This document shows positions 22,405-32,164 of a DNA stretch of 64,000 nt, piece by piece. The DNA is taken from assembly GCA_015680905.1 (NCBI GenBank), contig CM027381.1, positions 15,291,501-15,355,500 of the forward strand, written 5' to 3'. The notes below the pieces were generated by a model. That model was not told where the DNA came from and did no database searches. It worked only from the letters and a program-made list of their open reading frames with translations. The stretch's first letter is position 1, and every line of letters begins with the position of its first letter. Source of the stretch: Coptis chinensis. Lineage: Eukaryota; Streptophyta; Magnoliopsida; Ranunculales; Ranunculaceae. The translations under genes and the position numbers were made by a program.

Positions 22405-23926
22405 TGATAAATCATAAAAAGATATAGTTTACCTACGAAATGAACGATGAAACTCAAAATGTAAGTAAACTAAAACTTATTTACGTGTCTATATTTATCA
22501 AAGATTGTTCTACTCTCGATCTATTGAACAGATATAGTGGAGTAGGAAGTTCGTTCCACTCCTAGTCCTTCTGCATGCTGTGTTTTCTAGTCTAATTACT
22601 CTACTCTAAGTCTAATGAGAGATTTATGAAATGATAACTAGACTACTATGCAACTATCCACAAGATGCAACTAGTCGACTATTTAAACAACTATGGGAAT
22701 ACTACGTCGATTCTATGATAAGGAGTTAGAGGGGGATTGATTCCACCTTAGCTCAACTTAATCCACTAACGACGAATCGTCGTAATCCGAATTGAATCGC
22801 TTCGCAACAACTGGGTTATCCCTAATCCCTAATTACACATGGCATTTCTACCAATTCATAACTAGCATGTGAATGATTACACCCATTCTCATGGTGAACT
22901 AATCATTTCTAGAGTGGAAAGAAAATTACGACGACTCTACGATAATCGGAATCAAGCTTTCATCAAGGCTTCTCAACCCCCTCTAATGGAGGTTTAGCCG
23001 AGAATCATCACGTTATCATTCCCAATCAAATTCGAACAAGACATGATATAAAGATTGAAACTTTGCTTATTTAAACTCAAATGGAAACTACTCATGTAAA
23101 AATCTATTCAATCTAATAAAGACAAATAATTGAATCTAAGAATTGAACTAATAAATAAATGAAAATGAAACTAGATTATGGAGAACTAATTAACTTTATT
23201 TATCTAATAAATAGCAATAACAATAATTTAATACTGAATTTAAGGCAAGAATAAAAACTAATTAATTAATCTAAAACTAGATCTAGAACTAAGGTTTAAT
23301 GGCTACTTTTCTTATCCTAACCTAATTTATTTTCTAACCTAACTATCTACCATTAACAAAGAGCTAAGCTTTTGTTTTTATATGTTTCAGATCCAAAAAT
23401 CGTGCATGGGATTGGAGCCATGTTTTGGGCCAGAGAATCGGGCCCAAAGCCCAATTCTTTCAGTCCAAAAAGGCCTCTTCAGCTGCAGTTGGCTTCGACA
23501 GACTTTTCGTCCACTTCTGCTCCTCTGATTGGGCCAAGGCTTGGACCATCAGAAATATCTTTCCGAACCTTGTCGTTTTGACATAAGGTAGACCCAATTC
23601 CGAGGTCTGAGTCCAAAGATACGGCCTTCGGAATTTCTGCTGACTTTGTTTGCTGTTTCTGCCCGCGTTGACTTTGACTTTTCAGCTTTGACCGGGCTTT
23701 AGAAAGACTTGTCTTCTTGAATCTTGGCCTTTAATCACAAAACTCCTTAGCAACCAACCATTGCTCCTTTATCTCATCAAAGTGGCACATTTCTGCACAT
23801 AATTGACTTTGAAGCCTGAAACGCATAAAAACACGTAATCAGTATTAACTCTTAATTATTACTCACATAATTTGTCTAAAAGTATGACTGTTACAGGGTT
23901 AAAACTACAGTTTTGGGCTCTAATCA
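22405..23926 (-). repeat. E4 5' LTR
   Basis: 1522 bp, matching 11314-12839. Its plus-strand left edge is TGATAAATC after the primer site; the right edge TAATCA abuts the CTGAC duplication. Confidence 0.93.
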
Positions 23927-24210
23927 CTGACTTTAAAAGACCCACATTTTAAAACAAATTTTCTAAACCCTGCTTTCAAAAATTTGTTTGGAGGTGGGGT
24001 ATTTGGTCTTTCCATTCTTGATCACTCAAATTCCTATTCTCATCCCTTCCTCATCTCGTGGCTAGTTATTTTGTATTATTTTTAAGAATATTTCCCTGTT
24101 TTAGTAGAATTTTATTCAGAGTTGTTTAGTTAAGTAGTTAATATTGGATTATGTATTTGGTTGATATTTAAATTTCAAGTTAATTTAAATTTTGTCCGAG
24201 CATGCTATCT
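23927..24210 (+). mobile_element. E3 right half (with E4 target duplication CTGAC at its start)
   Basis: After the duplicated CTGAC (23927-23931) the AGTCT...AAAAGACTCA motif that E4 split continues as TTTAAAAGACCCACA. A polypurine-like tract follows at 23981-24000 (TTTGTTTGGAGGTGGGGT), then sequence like E6 48670-48820 (GGCTAGTT..., AAGTAGTTAATATT). This is the same order as in E6, with the ORF3a part not represented. It ends where unrelated sequence begins near 24211. Confidence 0.75.
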
Positions 24211-24939
24211 ATGGTGGAGTACTGTTTGCAGTGTGATGTTTTTGGAGCCGTAGTGAAGGCGTTAAACGTATGTGACTAAGAGTTGGGTCGTTGGCCTTCT
24301 TAGGTTTAGTATTTGGCTGGTTGAGTACATAGATTAAAATCAGACCCTTGGTGATTGAAAGTGATTGGATTGACCTGCAATGTGTCAAACTATGCCATAA
24401 AAAATGTCCATGGTAATTAGCAAAGGTTGAAAATTGTATGAATAAAATAAAGATGAAAAAATAGAAACGTTCTATCTTGGTTGACTATGATATTCCTGTA
24501 TTTACTATGGCTTGACTTGGTGATGGTTTGGACATAATCTACACCTCAATCACCAAATGCAGTGTGTAAAGGAGTACCAAGCGGTGAGTCGTGGCACTAC
24601 TTTGATTTTGTATGTATTTGTTGATAAGGTCATTGTAATGACGCTCAGCATGTAAGTTTTGAATTTGAGTTTCGGAGGATATAGATTAAAGCCAAGCCAT
24701 TAGTGATCAAACATTGTAAATACTAAAATGTCAAGTCATTGTTAGTAAAAAAAAAGATGCAAATGGAAAAAAGGAAGGGAAAAAAGAAAAAACTTAGCCT
24801 TGACTATGTTGATGCTTTGAATGAATGCCTAAGTTTGGAATGAGATTCATGGTGCTTTGAACAAACATATTGCACCAAATGTAATTGTTTGAATGATGAT
24901 CATCAGACGATGCCAAATGTAAATGTTTGAATGGTTAAT

Positions 24940-24957
24940 TCCCCACAGATGGCACCA
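24940..24957 (-). other. E5 primer-binding site (tRNA-Arg-like)
   Basis: The minus strand reads TGGTGCCATCTGTGGGGA, two substitutions from the Tat consensus TGGCGCCGTCTGTGGGGA. The putative LTR edge (plus-strand TGTAAATG) is two bases away. Confidence 0.75.
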
Positions 24958-24959
24958 AA

Positions 24960-25942
24960 TGTAAATGTCTAAATTTACACCAATGATTAGCATTTGATTC
25001 TTAGCTCTTAAGTTAGGATAATAAAGAGGGAATAGTTCTGTTGTGTGTTAATGGTTACTCTTCATGAGTGAGAAGATGCCTACATATCCAGCACTGTGTT
25101 AGTGAGACTAGAATCAAGCCACACGTAGCTCTGAGGGGTGGCTTTTATAGTCATTGAGAGTGAGCATCAGGTGCAACACGTGTACTGATGACTGCAGATG
25201 GATGTGCAGTCGAGATGGATGACATATGCCTGTGAGAGGCACGTGGATAGTAGTTGTAGGTCTATCTGATTTGGCATAGGATGTAATGATGGTGTTCTCC
25301 GTAATGATGGTGTATGACTGTAATGGTGCATGTATTACGGTGGGAAACGGGCTGAAGGATAAGCTAGTAATGATGACAGTAGTAGGTGATGATGTCACGA
25401 GGTGAAATTGAGTGACGAGTCACTGATCTGCTGAATATGCGAGTGATCTAATGTAGCAAATGCGATGCGCGTTCGTATGTCTGGGGGTCGTGTTATGTTG
25501 AGGGAGTCGTTGTGTGTGCACATCACGTGGCTGATGGGATGTCCCTTACACTCTGTATTGAGAATAATTTTGCTATTGCAATGAAGTTTTCCCGAACATT
25601 CGAGAAAACGGGAGAAGCTCACTACATATGCAATGATTGTAAGTGGGCTGTGCAAAACTAGAGTTAGTGGCATGGCTCTTGAGACATGAGTACCTGTATG
25701 AGATGGAGGATACATTGACATGGCTCTTGAGTTAGTTGCTTGACGACCATGGAGGAGAAAGGGGAAGCTGGCATACTGGCATGCCTTAGGTACAACTATT
25801 TTACGATAAGTGATGGTTTTCGCAAACATGAATAGGTACGAGACAGTCTCAAACTATTTTCGGACTTTGGTATTTCACCAAAAGCCACTTGTTTGATTTC
25901 TCTCTGCAATTTTAATAAAATGCTACCTCCTGGAATCTTACA
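24960..25942 (-). repeat. E5 LTR
   Basis: About 983 bases. The plus-strand edges are TGTAAATG and ATCTTACA (short terminal inverted repeat TGTAA/TTACA). A purine-rich AGGTGAGAG on the minus strand just outside the upper edge could be its polypurine tract. It contains GATGCCTACATATCC, the Tat LTR word also present in E2, and a TATA-like box at 25139-25150. The right edge is a best guess. Confidence 0.55.
25139..25150 (-). promoter_or_regulatory. TATA-like box in E5 LTR
   Basis: The minus strand reads GACTATAAAAGCC, a strong plant TATA match, in the 3' half of the LTR upstream of the GGATATGTAGGCATC word. Promoter function is inferred. Confidence 0.55.
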
Positions 25943-25975
25943 CTCTCACCTGACATGATGGCGTTTAGCCCGTTG

Positions 25976-26275
25976 ATAAGTGTTCTGATGCATGAGCATG
26001 GATTATTAATTAAATAGTAGTTTCTATTTTGTTTGGTTTCCTAATTCAATTAGGAATATGAATTAGATGGTTTCCTATTTGGTTTCCAATTAGATTTAGT
26101 AGTTGTTTTCTTATATAAAGGCATCTAGGCCTTCATTGTTAGATAGTTATTATTGATTATTAATTCTTTGTTAATTGTTCTTCATGTTTGAAGGTTTAAA
26201 CCCTAGACTTAGGTATTTGTTTTATTAAATCTTATTGATGTTCATCCATTGTTGAAGCTTCCGCCAACAAGATAC
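25976..26275 (+). repeat. Possible solo LTR or short LTR-like piece
   Basis: It starts TGATAAGTGTTCTGATGC and contains a clear CTTATATAAAGGC TATA box (about 26110-26122) followed by CTAGGCCTTCATTGTTAG, as in LTR promoters. The right edge is unclear and no target duplication is visible, so family and limits are uncertain. Confidence 0.35.
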
Positions 26276-27067
26276 ATCATGTTCTAACTGCAAAGAATAA
26301 ATACTTAGAAAAGCATACAAAGTCGCGCAGTGGAAAGTAGACACGAACAAAAGACAATCAACATTAAGCTTAAAGGTTTAGTCCTGGAAAAATCCTTGAT
26401 ATGTACCATAGTACACAGGGGTTGTCAGTCATGTTATTAACTACATTGATGGTTTCGCAAAAGTACATACATAATGTGAAGACAAACCCATAATATGTGA
26501 TAGATGGCCGATAAAGGACTTAGACCCAAGGTTATAAACTATAACATTCTCATTATCTCATGAGAGTATTTCAAAGTCAACAGGAGGCTACAAGTGCACT
26601 TTTTGATCTCATCTCTGCCAAAGCCCAAAGGCTTGGAGCCTGACATGATAACATACGAATGATCAATGGATTTTCTAAAGAACACATGTTGCACGAAGCT
26701 TATGAATTAGACTTGCAAAGTTAAGTTGCAAATGGAAGCAAAAGGCTTCCACCTTATGAGAGACAGGCATATGCATACCAATCAAATGGACAGCATGAAA
26801 GTGTTTTTTTATACTTCGACAGAAGAAAAAGGACTGGGAAAAATAATACGTAACCAAATCCATAAAGAAGTATCCGGAGAAGAGAAAAAAAAAATAGAAC
26901 AACTTTTGACAAGAGGAAAGCATGCATGAGCAAATTTGGTATACGTGTTTCATATAGCAGACAAGGGACTCCTAGTAACCTACACAATCACTTGTCAAAT
27001 GGATTCAAGCTAGTCCAGACTCTAGAGATAGAATAGTTATTACTTATTATCTACACAATAATAGTTT
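26276..27067 (+). other. Unassigned DNA left of the MULE
   Basis: No gene or known repeat is recognised. Short frames near 26675-26990 on the minus strand are Phe/Leu/His-rich and lack domains. A minus-strand acceptor-like TTCTTTGCAG at about 26288-26297 precedes a short open stretch ending near 26240, too little to call an exon. The last nine bases (27059-27067) are the left target duplication of M1. Confidence 0.4.
27059..27067 (+). repeat. Target-site duplication of M1, left copy (TAATAGTTT)
   Basis: Nine bases identical to 30182-30190 and directly flanking the inverted-repeat ends. Nine bp is the duplication length typical of Mutator-like transposition. Confidence 0.9.
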
Positions 27068-27211
27068 TAGCTAATTTGAGTTATCCCCCTAAACTTATGT
27101 AGCATTTTGTGTTTAACCCCCAAATTTGGAACCATCACACTTAGACCCCCACTCTGTCTCAGACCTCTAACAGAACTGTTCATATTTTCCATAATGCCCA
27201 AACTACCCCTT
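27068..27211 (+). repeat. M1 left terminal inverted repeat
   Basis: From AATTTGAGTTATCCCCC through CCATAATGCCCAAACTACCC it mirrors 30038-30181. The outermost bases are less conserved than the right end (GGGTGAATTTGAG in element orientation). Confidence 0.9.
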
Positions 27212-27282
27212 TGAAAGAGCCGTTAGAAAGTTCTGACATCCTCTTTGACTTATCCCATATTTGGTTGACTCCTTTCTTCCCC

Positions 27283-27295
27283 AATAATATAAATT
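27283..27295 (+). promoter_or_regulatory. TATA-like box upstream of the M1 zinc-finger gene
   Basis: AATAATATAAATT lies about 70 bases inside the left inverted repeat and 31 bases before the first ATG at 27326. It is a plausible start region for rightward transcription. Confidence 0.4.
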
Positions 27296-27325
27296 CCAGC
27301 GTGCTTCTCTCTCCAACAACAACTA

Positions 27326-27940
27326 ATGGGTGGTGGTGAACCAGCTAAGATGTCACTTGCTTGAGGTAAGTATCACTTTTGACCCTTTAGCTGTTACTAT
27401 TAGGGTCCTTACTATTACTGTTCTTGATTGGGTTCTTGATTAGAGCTTCCTTCCTCGTTTTTTGTCATCTGGTTTTTTGGGGGTTAATTACAAATTAGTT
27501 ACAAAGAGTAAGGCCGGGTTAATTACATAATTTTAGCACATGATTTGAGGGTTATGTTTTTCTCTTTTCAGGCTACTGGTTGCTTTCAATGTGGTGATTT
27601 GAACCATTGGAAGGATATATGCCCTCACAGTTGTCCTTGGGGTTGTGGAAAAACTATGAAAATGTACAAGAGTACTAGGGAATGGAGTTTTGGACAGAGA
27701 TTTCTAACATGTAAGAGAGATGGATGTAATGGTTTTATTTGGATAGACAAGGGGCACCTAGACAAAGACCATAAGGACAAGAACAAAGAAGTAGTTGCCA
27801 GTACTTTAAGGGCTTCAAAAGAGGATATGAAGTGCCAGGAGGGAAAGCTGCTAGTCACAATTGATGGTCCTATTAAAATGAAGGTGAAAGGAAGTGTTAG
27901 TGATGTAACTAAACTTGTGAAGAAGTTGTCACTTGGATGA
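27326..27940 (+). pseudogene. CCHC knuckle plus GRF-type zinc-finger gene fragment captured in M1
   Basis: The coding part at 27572-27940 gives a zinc knuckle (CFQCGDLNHWKDIC), then a GRF-like finger (CPWGCGKTM...FGQRFLTCKR..CNGFIWID) and a Lys-rich tail ending KLVKKLSLG. GRF fingers bind single-stranded DNA in topoisomerase III, NEIL3 and related plant proteins. The CCHC-GRF pairing recalls plant topoisomerase III-alpha C-termini and small CCHC/GRF proteins (memory, not a search). An intron is likely at 27366-27571 (GTAAGT donor, TTTTCTCTTTTCAG acceptor). Reading from the ATG at 27326 reaches a stop (TGA) before the donor. The frame that would join the second exon has no ATG in exon 1, so translation might instead start at 27554 inside the intron. 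Its position inside the element suggests capture of a host gene piece. Confidence 0.65.
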
Positions 27941-28368
27941 ATTGTGTATGAAAGAGAGGAATGGAAATGAAATAAATGTTATGTGTTGTTAGTCCTTATT
28001 TTCACTAACATATCATAGCAACATAGTAATTATACATAAAGCTGCATAGCCTATTATAATTTAATACTATCTTAAAACTAAACAAACCAACAAACACACA
28101 GTCTTGATTAATAAGTAACTAACAATCATGTCCTGACAACTGAAAGCAAACCCAAACATAGCCAAAATTCCAACAAAAACACATTGAAAGCATTGTTTTG
28201 GGCAAAAATACAAAAGCCACAAAACACACAACACATCAACTAACACGAAATAAGCATCATCACCATAAACATTACTATTTCTTTACTCTCTTTGCTGGTC
28301 TCTCATTAACTAAGCATTAGGCTTGGCTTGATATTACATGGCTTTAGTATCTCTTCACAGTTGGTTCT

Positions 28369-30031
28369 TCATGCCTTAAGTACCTTCTCAGTTGTTGTGG
28401 CTGGATGGGAGGCATAGCAGGTATCACCAATGGAGGTCTGAGATTTGAAGTCTGTTGTGCTGGAGGTTCTAACTGAGATGGTTTGGGCTGAGATGGTTGT
28501 GACTGACTGGTTTGGGAATAGGCAAATGAGGCCTCCTCCTCCTCTACTACCCCTTCCTCTACTAACAGTTTCAGTTCCTCTTCTTCCTCCTCTGCTGCCA
28601 CTACCTCCTCTACTACCCCTTCCTCTACTAACAGTTTCAGTCTCTCCTCTGCCTCCTCCATTAATAGTTTCAGCCTCTCCTCTGCCTCCTCCATTGACAA
28701 TTTTAGTTCCTCTACCTCTGCTGCCCCTGCCTCTTCCTCCTGCTACTGCCTCTACCTCTTCCTCTTATTGGTGGAGCAGCTTAAGCTCCAACTTCAGGGT
28801 TGATTGGTGCCTGCAAGAACGGATTTGGAAGTGGTCTTGTTCTTGGCCTACCTGGTTTTCCATTAGTCTCTTTTCCTCTAACAACACTACCACCCACTTC
28901 ACCTCCTTGACACCCTCTTATATTATGGCCAAATACACCACATCTAGAACACCTAACTGAGTTCTCATTTTCATCTGCACCCCTTCTCCTGTGAACTCTA
29001 GGCCTTCCAGGTTGTCTATGCTTAACTAGAGGATAAACATAATCTGCAGCTACAGGCTTCATCAATTAAACAAAACAGATGTCAATACTTAATGGGTGCC
29101 CATACTCAATCAATAAAAGGTACATGTGAAACTAGAAATTAAAAGAATTGAAAATTGGAATAAGAATTACCTTTGGCCAATCATCCTCATGAACCATCAA
29201 AATTATGTGCCCACTATGTACAGTTCTATATGCTTTAATAGTGAAAAAAGGACTGCATAATCTAAAAACAAGTACAACAACAAATTGCAATAAATAATGT
29301 AATTTAACAAAACAAATTGCAATAAAACATATCAAATTTAAACTTAATTACTCTATCCAAGTGTCTCTCCTTGGCTTAATAAGAGCCACATGAGCATGAA
29401 TGCAAGGAATTCCACACACTTGCCATTCTCTGCATGTACAACTTAATTGTACCAAATCAATAATCCACCAATGTCCAGACTTATGTGTCACATAGAACTT
29501 ATCCTCATTTGAACCAGCAACTTCATAGTCACCAATTGCATTCTCTCTTTCTGCTAATATATCTTTCACCCTTGGTACTAGATCATTCTCATTCCAGTCT
29601 ACAAACGTCCACTTTCTATCATAGATCAACTTCATTTGTAACGTCACTATCTTGGAATAAACCATCTTCACAATAGGCTTATCTCTAGCATCCATTATAA
29701 AATTATTCCATGATCCAGAGAAGTTATTAGAGAGGTGGTCAGACTTACATTCAGTGTCAAAATATGACCTTGCCCACAACCTAGGCTCCTCAGTCATCAA
29801 GTAGTCTTTGGCATCACTACATCTTTTCTCAAGCAACTCCATACTTTTATTAAAGTCAGCTTCCCCAAATGCTTTTGCTCCATTCCATGCTTCCACTTCA
29901 AAACCCTTAAACATTGTCTTCATGTTCTTCAGCATGTGTCTAAAACAAAATCTTTGATTGCAATCAGGAAACACTGTGGCAACTGCATAACCTAAACCAT
30001 TTTGTCTATGAGAAATTATAGGCATAAATTT
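28369..30031 (-). pseudogene. MULE transposase, 5'-truncated (M1)
   Basis: The minus-strand frame from about 30025 starts in the middle of a MULE transposase: ISHRQNGLGYAVATVFP, RFCFRHMLKNMK, then a SWIM finger CTCREWQVCGIPCIHAHVAL ending at DTWIE. Likely exons are 29352-30025, 29171-29252 (FFTIKAYRTVHSG...MVHEDDWP) and from 29056 downward, separated by introns with GTAATT donors. The last exon has QPGRPRVHRRRG and a CCHC knuckle (CSRCGVFGHNIRGC), then a Gly/Arg repeat tail. The N-terminal zinc finger and most of the DDE domain are missing: the gene begins right at the inverted repeat. In the knuckle exon the frame meets a TAA after NPEVGA (about 28782), and the repeat-rich tail shifts frame, so it is a pseudogene. 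Confidence 0.85.
28520..28765 (-). repeat. GRG-coding tandem repeats in the MULE transposase tail
   Basis: Repeats of GGAAGGGGTAGTAGAGGA-type and GAACTGAAACTGTTAGTAG-type units (minus strand) code Gly-Arg-rich sequence (GRGSRGG, TETVSRGRG), common at MULE transposase C-termini. The other two minus-strand frames and the plus strand give Glu-rich or Pro/Leu-rich open frames that are not genes. Confidence 0.7.
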
Positions 30032-30037
30032 TGTCTT

Positions 30038-30181
30038 GAAAGGGTAGTTTGGGCATTATGGAAAATATGAACAATTCTGTTAGAGGTCTGAGACAGAGTG
30101 GGGGTCTAAGTGTGATGATTCAAAATTTGGGGGTTAAACACAAAACCCTACATAAGTTTGGGGGGATACTCAAATTCACCC
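30038..30181 (-). repeat. M1 right terminal inverted repeat
   Basis: Reverse complement of 27068-27211. Its outer end in element orientation reads GGGTGAATTTGAG. Confidence 0.9.
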
Positions 30182-30326
30182 TAATAGTTTAGTAGTCACC
30201 TGGTGCAACAAGGAGCATTGCAATGCCTTGGGTGACCTTTATTTCATTTGAATAACTTGAAAACAACAATAGAAGAATATTGAAAATCTCATAGGATGGA
30301 ATTTCAGTTTCCATTGTTGGGGTGTG
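30182..30326 (+). other. M1 right target duplication and short unassigned flank
   Basis: TAATAGTTT at 30182-30190 repeats 27059-27067. The remaining ~135 bases up to the E6 LTR hold no recognisable gene. Their last 18 bases (ATTGTTGGGGTGTG) look a little like a polypurine tract. Confidence 0.7.
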
Positions 30327-31644
30327 TGATAAGAGCACAAAACTGTAGTTTTAACCCCTTAATATCATTATATTCAGACCAATTATGTGTATAATAAATA
30401 TGAGTTAGTACTGTTTATGTGTGTTTATGTATTCTAGGCATTGGAGTCAAATATGTGAAGAAACATGTCACTTTTGCGAGATAAAGGAGCAAAGGTTGGT
30501 TGCTAAGAAGTTCTATGATTAAAGGCCAAGATTCAAGGAGAAAAAGTCTTTTTAAAACCCAGTCAAAGCTGAAAAGTCAAAGTCAACGCGGGCAGAAATA
30601 GAGCAGAAAAGTCAACAGAACTTCTGCAGGCCGTATCTTTGGACACAAATCTCGGAATGGGGCCTATTATATGTCAAAACGACCGGCTCGGAAAGATCTT
30701 TCTAACGGTCTAAGCCTTGACCCAGTCAAAGGAGAAAAAGTGGACAAAAAGGCTATTGCAGTAATTTTCAACAGAGAAACCCTTTTTGGATTTATGTAAT
30801 TAGGTTTTAGGCTTGATTTAAAAGCCCAAAACATGGCTCCAAAGCCCATGCACGAAAATGTAGACCTAGCCTCTCTTATATAAAGAGGACTAAGGCATAA
30901 GTTTTGATATACTTAGACTTAGATAGATATAATTAATTAGAGATAGATAATTAGAATTTAGACTTAGTTATTAGTAAACCTTAGTTAATTATTGTTCTTC
31001 AGTATTCATTAGATTAATAAAAGTTCATTATTGTTCTTCATTATGTCTCCTCCTTATATATCTGTTTATGATAGTCTAATGACATCTAGCTAAACCTCCA
31101 TTAGAGGGGTTTGATGAAGACTTGATATGTTAGTTAGAATTATTGTATGTTAAGAGTTTCACTCTATAAGGATAGTTGATTCGCCATGAGAATGGGTTGG
31201 ACTTCCTCACATGCTAATTATTAGTTGGCAGAAATTGCCATGAGTAATTAGGGATCAACACTTAATATTATTTAATTAGGACTACAATATTCTACACTAG
31301 CATATTAGGAATACATCAAGTGGATTCAAATCTCCCTAATCCCTTCTCCATATTCACATTTCAATATTCTATTATCATAGTATAAGTTAAACATCTTAAT
31401 TAAGTTCAATTGCCATATTAGTGTAGTTCAATTCATTACTCTCATTCTATTTTGTTAGTATCGATTAAACTAACGGAAACTTACATTTAAAGGAATAATA
31501 GTGGAACGAATTCTCTACTCCATTTATTACATAATTCAAGAGAGTAGATAACTTTGATACATTAGAGTAAATTACTATAGCGTTTACTTCTGTTTAAGTT
31601 TAATTAGTTAAGTAGGAGTAAACGATAGTTATTATGTTTTATCA
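30327..31644 (+). repeat. E6 5' LTR
   Basis: 1318 bp from TGATAAGAGCACAAAACTG to ...GTTTTATCA, directly before a primer site. It is related to the E4, E9 and S1 LTRs (shared GTAGTTTTAACCC and GGTTGGTTGCTAAG blocks) at roughly 75-80% by eye. Confidence 0.88.
30876..30885 (+). promoter_or_regulatory. TATA-like box in E6 LTR
   Basis: TTATATAAAG within CTCTCTTATATAAAGAGGAC, about 550 bases into the LTR, at the position of TATA-like boxes in related LTRs. Promoter role is inferred. Confidence 0.55.
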
Positions 31645-32164
31645 AATGGCACCGCTGCAATCTTAGTTCTGTTTAAATTCGTTTCCTTTAGAATTTTCGT
31701 CCCTACCAAAATCCCATTAAAACCCACCCACCCTTGTTTGGTTTTGACTGTGTTTGTTTGGCTCAGAAAATATTTTTTTCAGAAATCTACACGGAGCACG
31801 CCCGCGCCCATATTAAGCTATCTCGAGAGCACGCGCCCTAAAAACACCGGACATTGGTTCATGCAAGGGCGCGCACGTGCCCTTCTACACCTAGTTCCAA
31901 GCGCGCCCACGCCCACTTCTGAATTGCCCAATTTTCGCAGGTTAGTTTCCATCTTATTTCATTTCATTTAAGTTATTCAGTGTTTCTATCTTCGTGAATA
32001 CACTGTGATCGCATATACAAGACACTATTTAAATGCGTAGCACGGAGGCATTCAAGTATTCCTGCTCCCACTCCTCGCCTCTTCTGTTAGAGGATGAATT
32101 CTAGCATATCAGGGTTGTTTGACTGTTGTTAGTAGTTTGTTTTTTGTTGGCCTTAGCCTTGTAT
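31645..32164 (+). other. E6 primer site and GC-rich leader
   Basis: The primer site TGGCACCGCTGCAAT starts at 31647 (tRNA-Asp-like). A CpG-rich leader of four related units lies at 31792-31920 (GAGCACGCCCGCGCCC, GAGCACGCGCCC, GGGCGCGCACGTGCCC, GCGCGCCCACGCCC). It is followed by a splice-acceptor-like TTTTCGCAG at 31932-31940. The same four-unit leader recurs before ORF3b at 49276-49410. The Gag start MRLRSG follows at about 32165. Confidence 0.7.

Larger units (their letters stand above)
11314..23926 (-). mobile_element. E4: Athila-type retrotransposon without recognisable RT/integrase
   Basis: A 12.6-kb minus-strand element with LTRs of 1522 bp (22405-23926, 5') and 1526 bp (11314-12839, 3') and a perfect CTGAC target duplication. 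Minus-strand order: LTR, primer site, Gag, protease-side remnants, a 240-residue open frame, conserved noncoding island, ORF3a remnant, ORF3b, 3' noncoding DNA, polypurine tract, LTR. RT, RNase H and integrase are not seen. The first ~190 bases of the LTRs differ at about six positions, about 97% identity, suggesting on the order of one million years since insertion under usual plant rates. Gag and ORF3a are heavily broken (well over ten breaks), more than the LTR age suggests, so the element was probably already defective when it moved (inference). Confidence 0.9.
24211..25942 (-). mobile_element. E5: Tat-type element, LTR plus a little leader
   Basis: On the minus strand an LTR (25942-24960) is followed by a tRNA-Arg-type primer site (24957-24940) and about 730 bases of leader-like DNA without recognisable genes. 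The rest of the element and its other LTR are not seen. In the leader the primer-site/LTR-junction words recur (near 24870-24925). The LTR differs clearly from that of E2. Confidence 0.6.
27068..30181. mobile_element. M1: Mutator-like (MULE) DNA transposon with zinc-finger cargo
   Basis: 3114 bp with inverted repeats of about 144 bp (27068-27211 and 30038-30181, roughly 95% alike by eye) and a perfect 9-bp target duplication. A 5'-truncated MULE transposase gene runs leftward from the right inverted repeat. A CCHC plus GRF zinc-finger gene fragment runs rightward from the left one. Two convergent genes reading in from the ends recall MuDR's layout, but the second gene here is not mudrB. The transposase lacks its N-terminal half including most of the catalytic domain, so M1 would need a helper. 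The nearly intact ends suggest a fairly recent insertion. Confidence 0.9.

Noticed and set aside
26675-26987. Minus- and plus-strand frames left of M1
   Set aside because: Phe/Leu/His-rich or Lys-rich short products without domains; no splice or homology support.
28445-28960. Pro/Leu/Ser-rich plus-strand frame and Glu-rich minus-strand frame
   Set aside because: Both are alternative readings of the Gly-Arg coding repeats at the transposase tail of M1.
30309-30326. Polypurine-like ATTGTTGGGGTGTG directly before the E6 5' LTR
   Set aside because: It could mean the LTR is the 3' LTR of another element, but the upstream 135 bases match no Athila 3' region in the window, so chance is as likely.
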